From: Secundilactobacillus silagincola
GTDB lineage: Bacteria > Bacillota > Bacilli > Lactobacillales > Lactobacillaceae
Assembly: GCF_002583405.1 (NCBI RefSeq)
Contig: NZ_BCMJ01000004.1
Span: forward strand, 124,001-188,000
Length of the DNA stretch: 64,000 bases
Direction: 5' to 3'
Shown here: positions 25,348 through 34,432 of the stretch, piece by piece
How the letters are laid out: every line of letters starts with the position of its first letter
Position numbering within the stretch: the first letter of the stretch is position 1
The notes under the pieces: generated by a model
The model's database searches: none
Told to the model about the DNA's origin: nothing
Seen by the model: only the letters and a program-made list of their open reading frames with translations
Made by a program: the position numbers and the translations under genes

Positions 25348-25422
25348 TTCTACCACATCTGGTAGAAAAATAAGGAAGTTACGCCATATATTGTTGCTTT
25401 TTTCAAACGGATGTTCTACGAT
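25348..25422 (+). promoter_or_regulatory. Palindrome and promoter upstream of the ATP-cone-like gene
   Basis: TTCTACCA-catc-TGGTAGAA (25348-25367) is a perfect 8-bp inverted repeat, followed by TTGCTT (25394-25399), 17 bases, and TACGAT (25417-25422), a plausible promoter ending 30 bases before the gene. The palindrome may be an operator or a small hairpin. The remainder of the 25153-25451 gap shows nothing I can name. Confidence 0.4.
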
Positions 25423-25451
25423 TAACATATCGAGAAAAAGGAGACTTAGCC

Positions 25452-25784
25452 GTGAACAAACAAAAACCGCAACAGTCACATATTCAGATTACGGTTCGCT
25501 TTGTGGAAAAGCAAAACGGGAAAAAAGCGCTGTTTGATGCGCGTAAAATTCTACGTAGCTTAAACCACCTGACACATGATGACCGTCTCATCCGTCGTAT
25601 TAACGCTCTTGTGCTTGCTCAAATTGCCGGCTATTCTCAAATTGATACAGCTACGATTCGCCAGCTGATCATCTCCACTTTAAATTTGCTTAACCACCCT
25701 GAACTTGCGAAGCGCTATGATGAATATCGTCCGTCTGCTACTAAACAGGATCAGTTTAAACAGTTGTCATTTTTTAATCTTTAA
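25452..25784 (+). CDS. Small stand-alone ATP-cone-like protein
   Basis: 110 residues from GTG with AAGGAG upstream. Residues about 13-93 follow the ATP-cone pattern seen in ribonucleotide reductases and NrdR: VRFVEKQNGKKALFDARKI (the K-x-G..FD..KI signature), a central helix with LVLAQIAG, then IDTATIRQLIISTLNLL and ELAKRYDEYR. There is no zinc ribbon, so it is not NrdR, and no reductase domain, so it would be a nucleotide-sensing domain alone. The match is by eye. A strong terminator follows; a palindrome precedes the promoter. Confidence 0.5.
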   Translation: MNKQKPQQSHIQITVRFVEKQNGKKALFDARKILRSLNHLTHDDRLIRRINALVLAQIAGYSQIDTATIRQLIISTLNLLNHPELAKRYDEYRPSATKQDQFKQLSFFNL

Positions 25785-25804
25785 TATTACACGTTAAAAA
25801 CGGT

Positions 25805-25853
25805 TCAGCCTGATTGTCAGAAGATTCATCTCTGGTAATCAGGCTGATTTTTT
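25805..25853 (+). terminator. Terminator of the ATP-cone-like gene
   Basis: TCAGCCTGATT pairs with AATCAGGCTGA, followed by TTTTTT. Confidence 0.9.
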
Positions 25854-25911
25854 GTTTACAGACTAAAAAGCAGCACCCCAGAATGGAATGCTGTCGCAAG
25901 TTTAGTTTAAA

Positions 25912-26310
25912 TTATGAACTGAGCTGTGATTCTAAATCGCGTAATTCAGCCACCCGAACTTCACGTGGCAAGAACCGGCGAATCTCCTCTTCGTTGTATC
26001 CAACTTCCAAACGCTTGTCATCAAAGATGATAGGCCGTTTGATCAAGTCAGGATACTTAACAACGAGATCGACTAATTGGCTAACTGCCAAATCATCCAA
26101 ATCGATGTGTAATTTTTTAAAGACGTTTGAACGGGTTGAAATAATATCTTCACTACCGTTTTCAGTCAAGCGTAAGATCTGTTTAATCTCATCCGCATTA
26201 AGTGGATTGGATTTAATGTTACGTTCCTTAAACGGGATATGATGATCTTCTAACCATGCGCGCGCTTTACGACTCGATGCGCTGCTTGGTGCAACATATA
26301 AATTAATCAT
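25912..26310 (-). CDS. Spx-family regulator lacking the redox CxxC motif
   Basis: 132 residues, full Spx length and close to Spx throughout: RKARAWLEDHHIPFKERNI, IISTRSNVFKKL, and RPIIFDDKRLEVGYNEEEIRRFLPR. Spx binds the RNA polymerase alpha C-terminal domain and redirects transcription during thiol stress. Here the thiol switch Cys10-x-x-Cys13 is replaced by Ser10-Ala-Ser-Ser13, so it cannot form the regulatory disulfide. It may be a constitutive or differently controlled paralogue, such as those several lactic-acid bacteria carry. Transcribed alone, convergent with the ATP-cone gene. Confidence 0.88.
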   Translation of the reverse strand: MINLYVAPSSASSRKARAWLEDHHIPFKERNIKSNPLNADEIKQILRLTENGSEDIISTRSNVFKKLHIDLDDLAVSQLVDLVVKYPDLIKRPIIFDDKRLEVGYNEEEIRRFLPREVRVAELRDLESQLSS

Positions 26311-26781
26311 AGATAAGCACTTCCTTTATTTCGCTTTCTCCTAGTAACAAACAAAAAACTAAAACAAAAGCAAAGGTGCGTCTTAATTCATTCATTACTA
26401 AGTCCCCAACACTTCATCATGAACAGTTTCATAATACCATCAATCTCAGAAAAATTCAATACTACTTTTATATTTTTTAGCTTGTGAAAAGATAATTATT
26501 TCTGCGCTAAATATTTGTCGAAAATGTTACAACCACGCGTGTTATAACAATATAGATTTGTGTGCATTTATAAAATTGATTTATCAAACTATGAATCTGT
26601 TGTAACGTTCCTAAACACTTGATTTATCTGGGTTTACTTACTCTTTGAAAGTGAAATTTGATACCCCATATTTAGTTTTATTCACTGGTAAAATTGTTAT
26701 TGCAGTTTAAGTATTCGGGTTATAGTAATCAATCAGAACATGAGTTACAATTTGGTTAATTAACTTGGGGGAGTGGTTTTT
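26311..26781. other. Intergenic region between the spx-like gene and the antiporter gene
   Basis: About 470 AT-rich bases between divergent genes. A -10-like TATAGT (26721-26726) with a poor -35 may drive the antiporter. TGTTACAACCACGCG..TATAACA (around 26526-26550) forms a loose inverted repeat. I see no riboswitch and no ORF. Confidence 0.4.
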
Positions 26782-29010
26782 TTGACTTCGTTCTTTACAG
26801 TTCTACTATTAGTCGTTGCTGCCATTGCGGCTAACATCATATATGCTATTTATCCCAAAATTCCGCTAGCTTTTTACGAAATCGGTGCGGGAGTCCTGCT
26901 GTCGTTAGTACCGCTTTTTAATCATTTTCATTTGGAACCAGAAATCTTTATGCTGATGATTATTGCGCCCTTAATGTTCAATGATGGTCAAAACACGGAC
27001 ATGCATCGTTTACGAAAAAACATGAGTTCAACCCTTTCTCTAGCTATTGTCTTGGCATTGGTCACGATTGTAGTTGGCGGCGCGCTGACACACGTTTTAT
27101 GGGGGACGTTGCCACTAGCACTTTGTTTTGCACTCGCCGCAATTGTGACACCCACCGATACCGTTGCCGTTTCGTCGATTACGTCAGGTATCGAAATGCC
27201 TGAACACGTTATGGGTGCGTTGGAAAACGAATCACTTTTCAACGATGCTTCCGGTATCGTGGCAATGGATTTGGCGTTAACCGCCTTTACTACTGGTGAA
27301 TTCTCGCCGGTTCAGGGATTCAAACGGTTCTTAATCGTCTTCTTTGGTGGTATTGCCGTTGGGATTATCATGGGCATGATCATTGTTTTAATCCGTGTTC
27401 TTTTCCAGCGTAAAACGTTGGATACGATCGCTGTCATTTTGCCATTCAGCTTACTGACACCGTTCATCGTTTATCTGACCGCTGAACACTTTGGTTTTTC
27501 CGGTATTTTAGCAGTGGTCGCTGCTGGTATCGTTCACGGTATCCAAGGTCAGCGCCTGCGATTGACTTCTACTCAAACACAACTGGTGAACAAGACGACG
27601 TGGGAAGCCCTGACGAACCTGCTCAACGGCTTTGTTTTCGTATTGCTGGGTGCATCCATTCCAAGTGTGTGGAACGACCTTTCAACGAGTGAAGTCCATC
27701 ATTTACCCCTATTGCTTTTAACTGCAGTAGGACTGTACCTACTCATGGGGCTGATGCGCTTTTTGTGGTGCATGTTTAACCTGATTTCTTTGCCTTCTGA
27801 GGACACCCGAATTAAGGACAGCCTGTTAATGGCACTTAGCGGTGTCCACGGTACGATTACGCTCTCAATGGCCTTCTCGTTGCCTCTGGTCGTAATGGGG
27901 CACACCTTTCCGTTTCGTAGCGCCATTATTTTGATTGCTGGCATTATTATTTTACTCAGTATGGTCATACCAAGTTTGGTATTGCCCATCCTTTTACCCA
28001 ATAAACGGGCACCCTATTCAGAAGAGGAATTTAGCGAACAAATCGTTAAAATGGTGAATTTTGCAATCGATCAATTACGCAATGTCAACGATAAATCGGA
28101 AAGTTTACCCGCTGTTATTGAAGTTTTAAACAGTCAAAAAAGTCAGTATCGCAAAAGCGCGGATAATAAACTCGTTCACCAACTGCTGGAACAGACCGAA
28201 GACGTTGAGCACGCTACGGTGACTGAAATGATTGACAATGGAAAAATTACCCCTCAGACTGGCTGGCAATACAACCGTGCCATCATGTTTCAAGCACAAT
28301 TCGCCTTCCTAAGTCCGTGGGCTCGACTGAAAATGTGGCTCAAAATGTGGGAGTTCCGCTTTTTTCCAAAAACTGCCCGTAAACAATTTAACAGATCATT
28401 CAAACAAACTCGTGAAGCTAAAATGAAGTCGCTTAAAGAACGTGGTCAAACTGAACAGTTCAATACCTACCAACAATTTTACCTTGAGCACAAAGACGAT
28501 CATCGTCCCACAGGTAACAGACAAAAATCAATAAAGCAAAAAAAGCAAAACCAGCTAGCCTTGCCTGCCACAACGCCGCTACTGCCAGCAATCTCTCAGC
28601 AGCAAGACTTGTCACAGGAACAAGGAAAGGCTGTCAACCAGCAATCAGCTCATAAGCAGCGTGGTCGCAGGCGTCGGGCCGACTTCAGCCCAGAAGCACG
28701 GGAAGCTTTTAGTCAGCTAAGTCAGGTCTGCTATGACAGAGCTATTGGCTACCTCGATTCCATTGAAACTGACGATAACCGTCAAGAAGTTGACGTGGTG
28801 CGTCATTACTACGCAGTACGTCGGTCAAGAACAACTAAGAGTGAGGAATCAAGCGAGGCTGAAAATGAACTATTTTTAATGGCCTTTCAATTTGAGTACA
28901 GCTACGTTCAAAATGTCAGCCAGCAAGATCAACTATCAAACGAACTGATTGATGAACTCCATAAGAAAATTTCTATGGATCAGATGGTTTATATGCAAAA
29001 TAGCGATTAG
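26782..29010 (+). CDS. Na+/H+ antiporter, CPA1 (NhaP) family
   Basis: 742 residues. Residues about 1-415 form the 12-13-helix antiporter with the CPA1 hallmarks TPTDTVAVSS (near 121-130) and ENESLFNDASGIV (near 149-161, the ND ion-binding pair), exchanging monovalent cations for protons at the membrane. The unusually long tail (about 420-742) is cytosolic, charged and contains a Gln/Arg/Lys-rich low-complexity stretch near 580-640. TTG 26782 is chosen because GGGGGAG sits eight bases upstream; the GTG at 26773 overlaps that site. A terminator follows at 29208. Confidence 0.85.
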   Translation: MTSFFTVLLLVVAAIAANIIYAIYPKIPLAFYEIGAGVLLSLVPLFNHFHLEPEIFMLMIIAPLMFNDGQNTDMHRLRKNMSSTLSLAIVLALVTIVVGGALTHVLWGTLPLALCFALAAIVTPTDTVAVSSITSGIEMPEHVMGALENESLFNDASGIVAMDLALTAFTTGEFSPVQGFKRFLIVFFGGIAVGIIMGMIIVLIRVLFQRKTLDTIAVILPFSLLTPFIVYLTAEHFGFSGILAVVAAGIVHGIQGQRLRLTSTQTQLVNKTTWEALTNLLNGFVFVLLGASIPSVWNDLSTSEVHHLPLLLLTAVGLYLLMGLMRFLWCMFNLISLPSEDTRIKDSLLMALSGVHGTITLSMAFSLPLVVMGHTFPFRSAIILIAGIIILLSMVIPSLVLPILLPNKRAPYSEEEFSEQIVKMVNFAIDQLRNVNDKSESLPAVIEVLNSQKSQYRKSADNKLVHQLLEQTEDVEHATVTEMIDNGKITPQTGWQYNRAIMFQAQFAFLSPWARLKMWLKMWEFRFFPKTARKQFNRSFKQTREAKMKSLKERGQTEQFNTYQQFYLEHKDDHRPTGNRQKSIKQKKQNQLALPATTPLLPAISQQQDLSQEQGKAVNQQSAHKQRGRRRRADFSPEAREAFSQLSQVCYDRAIGYLDSIETDDNRQEVDVVRHYYAVRRSRTTKSEESSEAENELFLMAFQFEYSYVQNVSQQDQLSNELIDELHKKISMDQMVYMQNSD

Positions 29011-29207
29011 GTAAGGGGCTTAACAATTTAAAAAAGCTTGTTTGGTAACGGAACTGTTATGTTATCTTCACACTTTCTTCACATTTTGGCTATATATTAA
29101 TCCTGTCTTAATATTTAACTAATATTAAGTAAGCTTTTTCATTTTACTCCTCCAAAGTAAAATAATATTTTCGTGAACCCCATCACGAAAATGCCTACTC
29201 CTATGTT

Positions 29208-29239
29208 GGATCTACCCTCCCCCGGGTGGATCTTTTTTT
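29208..29239 (+). terminator. Terminator downstream of the antiporter gene
   Basis: GATCTACCC-tccccc-GGGTGGATC (one mismatch) then TTTTTTT. Another hairpin ATTTTCGTG/CACGAAAAT lies at about 29168-29192 ahead of it. Confidence 0.85.
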
Positions 29240-29247
29240 GTAGGGTG

Positions 29248-29352
29248 CGAAAGCAGACGGTTAGAGACTGGAGCCTAGTAAGAAAAAGTCAAAAATCCCG
29301 GGTCTGGATTTATGGCTTTTTCTTACTAGGTGCAAGTCTCTGTCTGCTGTAG
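29248..29352 (+). repeat. R1 hairpin repeat, full copy 4
   Basis: AGCAGAC..GAGACT pairs with AGTCTC..GTCTGCT; the variable arm CCTAGTAAGAAAAAG pairs perfectly with CTTTTTCTTACTAGG; core AAAATCCCGGGTCTGGATTT. Same orientation as the trp copies. Confidence 0.9.
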
Positions 29353-29355
29353 CCC

Positions 29356-29432
29356 AACTTGGCTATGTAACAGAGGCTTGGATTTATGGTCATCTACCAC
29401 TAAGTGCAAGTCTCTGCTTCGTGTAGCCCAAC
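29356..29432 (+). repeat. R1 hairpin repeat, half copy
   Basis: Retains TTGGATTTATGG, CTAAGTGCAAGTCTCTGC and the trailing GTAGCCCAACT of copy 4, but its first arm is missing. The rest of the gap to 29603 holds a further diverged GTAGCCC fragment near 29480 and nothing else visible. Confidence 0.6.
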
Positions 29433-29603
29433 TAAGCAATGTAACCAACCATACCCAGCCAGCTACGTTCTGTCAGCTGTAGCCCGAATAAGTAAAGTTA
29501 CCAATTCCTCACACCTACATAACATCCCCTTCTCCGGTTGCTATCCCGCCAGAAAAAACTTATAATTTTCTATAATATTACAAACCGCATTGGGGGAAAC
29601 GAT

Positions 29604-31190
29604 ATGGTCACACTTACGATTCTTTCAACTAGCGATACGCACGGCTTTATTTTCCCAACTAATTACGTTAAGCCCAGAGCGCACATGCCCTTTGGACTCA
29701 TTCGAGCTGCAACGGTACTTGCTGCGGAACAGCAGTCAGCACCGGGACCAGTAGTCACCATTGATGATGGTGATTTTTTGGCTGGTTCGCCTCTAGCCTA
29801 CTATGTCGCCCAGGTACAGCCACACTCAGATCCGCAGCCGTTGGTCAGAATCTATAATCAAATTCACTATGATGCCGAAGTTTTAGGGAACCACGAATTC
29901 GACTATGGCACTGATTATTTAGAGCGGGCGCTAAATGCCAGTGACCGTCCAGTTGTAAATGCAAATATACTTGATGATGCTGGCCGGCCACTATTTGGTC
30001 AGCAGTATCGCATTATAGAACGTCATGGTATTAAGATTGCCATCATTGGGTTAACAACTCGAGCCGTGTTACAGTGGAAAAACCATGATAATGTCAGCGC
30101 GGATGTGCATTTCCATACCGCTGTTTCAATCGCCAAAGAACTCGTGCCACGACTGAAAAAAATCGTTGACGTTGTGATTGTTTCCTATCATGGCGGTTTC
30201 GAACGTAACTTAAAAACAGGCAAACTGATTGAATCGCTGAGTAATGGTGAAAATGAGGCCTATCAGCTACTTTCCGAAGTAAAAGGCATTGATGCGCTGA
30301 TCACTGGTCATCAGCACCGTAAAATAGCGACGACGGTCTTCGATGTACCAGTGACTCAGCCTGGTTATCGCGGTGAAGCTGTTGGTAAAATCGTGCTTCA
30401 ATTAGAACCCTCCAAATCGGGTGGGTACGTTGTCACTGACAAAAGCGCTCACTTAATTGAAACCAAAAATGCTGAATTTGATAGAAACATTGCCATCTAT
30501 AGCCATCAGCTCGATAAAAAGGTGGATCACTGGCTGGCTGAACCCTTGGCACGAATAGATGGTGACCTGACCTTCAAAAGCGCTCAGAAAGCCAGAATGA
30601 AAGAAACAGCTTATACTGAATTTATTCAACGCGTTCAGATGACAACCATGAACGCTGACATCTCTGCGACCTCATTATTTAACAATGAGGGCCACGGATT
30701 TGAAAATCCCATTACTATGCGTAACATTATGACTAACTACGTCTATCCAGACGGGCTGGCGTTGGAACTGGTCACTGGTAAAGATCTGAAGGCAGCACTT
30801 GAAAAAGCTGCGACTTATTTCACACTCAATCTTAACAATCAAATTATTGTTAACCCCGCCTTCTATTCCCCGAAATTACGCCATTATAATTATGATATGT
30901 ATGAAGGTATCAACTATCGGATCAACGTTGCCAAACCAGTTGGTCACCGTATCGACAAATTACTTTTCAAAGGCCAACCCGTCACCGACGATCAAATTTT
31001 CAGACTCGTCTTAAATCGCTATCGTGCAGGTGGCGGCGGTCACTACGACATGTTCCGCGCTGATAAGATTATTGCGGAAAATAAAACCCCGATGAGCCAG
31101 CTGATTGCTGATTATCTCAGAGCACACTCAGTGGTGAAAGCAACCGTTGACGATAATTTTGAAGTTGTCAATGAACCTGATACGAAATAG
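29604..31190 (+). CDS. Bifunctional metallophosphatase/5'-nucleotidase
   Basis: 528 residues of the UshA/YunD type. The N-terminal calcineurin-like phosphoesterase domain shows STSDTHGF (metal Asp and His), DDGDFLAGS, GNHEFDYG, and the late GHQHRK metal motif; the C-terminal nucleotidase domain carries the substrate loop NRYRAGGGGHYDMF. No signal peptide is visible, so it is probably cytosolic and releases phosphate from nucleotides or other phosphoesters. ATG 29604 with GGGGGAAA upstream is preferred over 29538, which would add a non-conserved leader. Preceded by R1 repeats; convergent with queG. Confidence 0.88.
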   Translation: MVTLTILSTSDTHGFIFPTNYVKPRAHMPFGLIRAATVLAAEQQSAPGPVVTIDDGDFLAGSPLAYYVAQVQPHSDPQPLVRIYNQIHYDAEVLGNHEFDYGTDYLERALNASDRPVVNANILDDAGRPLFGQQYRIIERHGIKIAIIGLTTRAVLQWKNHDNVSADVHFHTAVSIAKELVPRLKKIVDVVIVSYHGGFERNLKTGKLIESLSNGENEAYQLLSEVKGIDALITGHQHRKIATTVFDVPVTQPGYRGEAVGKIVLQLEPSKSGGYVVTDKSAHLIETKNAEFDRNIAIYSHQLDKKVDHWLAEPLARIDGDLTFKSAQKARMKETAYTEFIQRVQMTTMNADISATSLFNNEGHGFENPITMRNIMTNYVYPDGLALELVTGKDLKAALEKAATYFTLNLNNQIIVNPAFYSPKLRHYNYDMYEGINYRINVAKPVGHRIDKLLFKGQPVTDDQIFRLVLNRYRAGGGGHYDMFRADKIIAENKTPMSQLIADYLRAHSVVKATVDDNFEVVNEPDTK

Positions 31191-31211
31191 CAATTCTTTA
31201 TTCTTGATATT

Positions 31212-31271
31212 AAAAGCATCACCATTCAATTCAAATTGGTTATCAATCTGGATTAAATGGCGATGCTTTTT
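31212..31271. terminator. Bidirectional terminator between the nucleotidase and queG
   Basis: AAAAGCATCaCCATT pairs with AATGGCGATGCTTTT, with a large loop containing its own AATTCAAATT pairing; A/T runs on both sides. Confidence 0.8.
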
Positions 31272-31295
31272 AATGTCTAACTTAAGCTTTATAAA

Positions 31296-32453
31296 CTAGG
31301 AAATTCGATCAATTGCCCGTACATATTCCTGCAACAACTGGGCATCCGTTCCACTATCCCGCTCCGTTTCATAAGCCGCCCGCAAAAAATCAACGATGGC
31401 AGTGTTGCCAGGTTGACTCAACCGGCCAACTGCATAGGCTGCAGTGGCACGAATTAATGGTCGCGGATCTTTTTCGATAACTTCTAAAAGTTTAGGTACT
31501 GCGCTAGTGTCATTGAGGTTGGCCAACGCGATGATGGCGTTTCGCTGCAACGGCTTCTTTCCCCGCCACGACCCGGCCATTGAACCAAAACTTGCTTTGA
31601 ATTCCCGGTTCGTCATCGCCAGCATGGGTGTTAATTCTGGCCGTACCCGTTCAACGTCTGGCTCCATCCGTTCATGCAAATGATTATCCACGCCCCGATT
31701 AAACGGGCACACCACCTGACAAATATCACAGCCGTAAATTACATTACGAATCAATGGCCGAAACTCATCCGGCATTTCCCCCTTAGTTTGCGTCTGATAA
31801 GACAAGCAACGTTGCCCGTTTAACTGGCCGTTACCCATCAGCGCGCGGGGCGGACAGGCATCGATGCAGCGGGTGCAATTACCGCACTGACTTGTCATCG
31901 GTTCATCTGGCGCCAACTCTAAGTTCGTCACAATTTCACCTAAATAAACGTAGGACCCAAACTCCGGCGTAATCAATAGCCCGTTTTTACCGATGAAGCC
32001 AACACCTGCCCGTTGTGCGACCGCTACGTCGATCAACTCGCCGGTATCTACCATGGGTTTAAACCGAATGTCATTATCTTCTGGTAACAAGTTTTTGATT
32101 GCATTAATCAATGCCGCTAAATGGTCATCCAAGATGAAATGGTAATCCTCACCCCACGATGCCCGTGCGAATTGACCGCGTTTTAAACCCGTTCGCGGTG
32201 CCCGACCTTTTAATTTGGCAGGATACGCTAACGCAATCGAGATCAACGTTTTCGGGTCATCAAAGATTAGACTTGGATTCAGTCGCTCATCGAGGTTTTG
32301 GTGTTCAAAGCCAGTAGTGTGCCCGTCGGCTTTTTGCTTTACCAGTCCCGCTCGCAAATGCTCAAAATCGGCTGCAGTTGTGAAGCCAATTTTATCGATG
32401 CCCACTTGTTGACTGGCAGCGATGATTTGCTGCTTTAAGGTGACGTTTGACAT
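31296..32453 (-). CDS. queG: Epoxyqueuosine reductase
   Basis: 385 residues. QueG performs the last step of queuosine formation in tRNA, reducing epoxyqueuosine with cobalamin and two [4Fe-4S] clusters. Cluster motifs are CGNCTRCIDACP and CDICQVVCPF, with the additional Cys in YGCDICQ. The N-terminal cobalamin-binding part and a C-terminal HEAT-like stretch (AIIALANLNDTSAVPKLLEVIEKD) are both present, giving normal length. Start ATG at 32453 with a GGAGG site. It is monocistronic between two terminators. Confidence 0.95.
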   Translation of the reverse strand: MSNVTLKQQIIAASQQVGIDKIGFTTAADFEHLRAGLVKQKADGHTTGFEHQNLDERLNPSLIFDDPKTLISIALAYPAKLKGRAPRTGLKRGQFARASWGEDYHFILDDHLAALINAIKNLLPEDNDIRFKPMVDTGELIDVAVAQRAGVGFIGKNGLLITPEFGSYVYLGEIVTNLELAPDEPMTSQCGNCTRCIDACPPRALMGNGQLNGQRCLSYQTQTKGEMPDEFRPLIRNVIYGCDICQVVCPFNRGVDNHLHERMEPDVERVRPELTPMLAMTNREFKASFGSMAGSWRGKKPLQRNAIIALANLNDTSAVPKLLEVIEKDPRPLIRATAAYAVGRLSQPGNTAIVDFLRAAYETERDSGTDAQLLQEYVRAIDRIS

Positions 32454-32524
32454 TTTGCGCCCTCCTTTCTTACAACTTATTTTCTAAAGATTGTAACACC
32501 TTTTATAGAAGCTGTAATCTACAA

Positions 32525-32568
32525 CAAAAAGCGGTCTGAACTTCCGTTTATGGAAGCACAGATCGCTG
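32525..32568 (-). terminator. Terminator of the GH13 glucosidase gene
   Basis: On the minus strand AGCGATCTG..CTTCC pairs with GGAAG..CAGACCGCT, followed by TTTTTG. Confidence 0.8.
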
Positions 32569-32581
32569 TACTCTTAATATC

Positions 32582-34267
32582 CTAAAATTGGTAAACTTTA
32601 GCCTCATATGGTCTTAATTGATCCTTTAAATCGTCATCATAATTCGAAATCAAAAGTTGCTTGTCCTCAGGCAACTCGTATTGCCGCATCAATGTCTTAG
32701 CCGAGAAGTTCACGATCACAAACAACGTTGTATCGGCATCTTTTCTGGTATAAGCATAAACGTCCTGATCCTGCTCATTACCTGGTAACAACTCATATTT
32801 GCCATCGGTGATCACTGGTAATTCATGACGTAGCTTGATGAGTCTTTGATAGTAGTAAAAGACTGAATCTGGATCAGCAAGCGCCTGCTTGACGTTGATC
32901 TGCTGGTAATTTTGGTTGACTTTCAACCATGGCTGATGCTTGCTGAATCCGGCGTTTTCACTGTCATCCCACTGCATTGGTGTTCTGGCGTTATCCCGAG
33001 AGTGAAATTCGATGTACTTCATCATGGTGTCTGAGTCAATCAACTTCTCATCGGTAACTAACTGCTTGTAAATATTGTGCGTTTCCAAATCCTGATAATC
33101 AGACAACTGTTTAAAGTGGGCGTTGGTCATTCCGATTTCTTCACCTTCGTAGATGTACGGTGTCCCTTGCAGGAAGTGCAACAAGGTGGCTAACATCTTG
33201 GCTGACTTGACCCGGTACTTCGTACTGTCATTACCAAACCGTGAAACTGCCCGGGGCTGATCATGGTTGTTCCAATACAGTGAATTCCATGCTTTGCCGC
33301 CGAGTTCAGTCTGCCACTTGCCCAAACTGTTACGTACCTCACTTAGGGTAACGTGCCGATCGTCCCACTTACCGAACACGGCTTTTTTATTGCCGTCTAG
33401 AGAAACATGTTCGAACTGAAAGACCATGTTTAACTCAGTTTCATCCAAATTGGCGTACTTTTTAGCATCATCAACCGTCGAACCCGGTGCTTCACCAACC
33501 GTTACTAAATCATGCTTGTCCATCACGTTTTGGTGCATTTCCTGCAAAAATTCATGGACTCGGTGGCCATTGGCAACGATGGGTTCAACGTTAGCATACC
33601 GCTCACCGTCAGCTAACTTACCATCTTCGTACTTGGCTGGCTTAGAAATAAGATTAATCACGTCCATTCTAAAACCGTCTACACCCATGTCTGCCCACCA
33701 GTTCATGATGTCATAAACTGAATGACGTAGCTTGGGATTCTCCCAGTTCAAATCAGGTTGTTTCGTTGCAAAAAGATGCAAGTAATACTGACCTGAAGCT
33801 TCATCAAACTGCCATGTTGATCCAGAAAAGTATGAACCCCAGTTAGTGGGTTCGTGTCCGTCCACTGGATCACGCCAGATATAGTAGTCGCGGTACGGAT
33901 TTTCCTTACCTTTGCGGCTTTCTTCAAACCACTTATTTTCGTCCGAGGAGTGGTTGACTACTAAATCCATCATAATTTTCAGACCTAATTTGTGAGCCTG
34001 ACTTAATAGCTCTTTGAAATCATCCAAATTACCAAAGTCTGGATGAATCGCACGATAATCGCTGATATCATAACCATTATCTACATTAGGTGATTTGTAC
34101 ATTGGATTTAACCAAATGATGTCTACACCAAGCTTTTTAATGTAATCCAACCGTGAAATAATCCCTTGAATATCACCGATACCATCATTATTACTATCCT
34201 GAAAACTGCGTGGATAGACTTGGTAGACGACGGCGTTTTGCCACCAGTACTTTTTTGTTTGTGTCAT
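32582..34267 (-). CDS. malL: GH13 alpha-glucosidase (oligo-1,6-glucosidase type)
   Basis: 561 residues, cytosolic glycoside hydrolase family 13 enzyme cleaving alpha-glucosidic bonds of short sugars. The four GH13 regions are visible: DLVVNHSSDE, GFRMDVINL (nucleophile Asp), VTVGEAPG (acid/base Glu) and NNHDQPR (third Asp). QVYPRSFQDSNNDGIGDIQG is the usual N-terminal region, with calcium-site residues DSNNDGIGD. Divergent from a LacI-family gene whose likely operator and a cre box lie in the 165-base gap, so it is induced by its sugar and repressed by CcpA. Substrate preference (isomaltose or others) is uncertain. Confidence 0.92.
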   Translation of the reverse strand: MTQTKKYWWQNAVVYQVYPRSFQDSNNDGIGDIQGIISRLDYIKKLGVDIIWLNPMYKSPNVDNGYDISDYRAIHPDFGNLDDFKELLSQAHKLGLKIMMDLVVNHSSDENKWFEESRKGKENPYRDYYIWRDPVDGHEPTNWGSYFSGSTWQFDEASGQYYLHLFATKQPDLNWENPKLRHSVYDIMNWWADMGVDGFRMDVINLISKPAKYEDGKLADGERYANVEPIVANGHRVHEFLQEMHQNVMDKHDLVTVGEAPGSTVDDAKKYANLDETELNMVFQFEHVSLDGNKKAVFGKWDDRHVTLSEVRNSLGKWQTELGGKAWNSLYWNNHDQPRAVSRFGNDSTKYRVKSAKMLATLLHFLQGTPYIYEGEEIGMTNAHFKQLSDYQDLETHNIYKQLVTDEKLIDSDTMMKYIEFHSRDNARTPMQWDDSENAGFSKHQPWLKVNQNYQQINVKQALADPDSVFYYYQRLIKLRHELPVITDGKYELLPGNEQDQDVYAYTRKDADTTLFVIVNFSAKTLMRQYELPEDKQLLISNYDDDLKDQLRPYEAKVYQF

Positions 34268-34293
34268 GTTATATTCTCCCTAATTTAGGTTTA

Positions 34294-34307
34294 CTCAAAC
34301 GTTTGAG
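34294..34307. promoter_or_regulatory. LacI-type operator of the glucosidase gene
   Basis: Perfect 14-bp palindrome CTCAAACGTTTGAG with the central CG of LacI-family operators, 27 bases upstream of the glucosidase start. The divergent LacI gene is the obvious candidate to bind it. Confidence 0.75.
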
Positions 34308-34337
34308 CTAATTTCTAAAATAAAAAGCAATTCTCTA

Positions 34338-34352
34338 AGTAATCGCTTACAT
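34338..34352. promoter_or_regulatory. Catabolite-response element
   Basis: AGTAATCGCTTACAT matches the reverse complement of the cre consensus WTGNAANCGNWNNCW at every defined position, between the divergent glucosidase and LacI genes. Confidence 0.75.
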
Positions 34353-34432
34353 CCTTAATTATAGGGACTCTAGTTTTAATGTCAATGACCGACTGGTATA
34401 ATTTGTACTAGAAACTTGAGGTGAGATAACTG

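Noticed and set aside
25814-26242. 142-codon frame opposite the Spx-like gene
   Set aside because: It is antisense to a clearly conserved protein and lacks a ribosome site.
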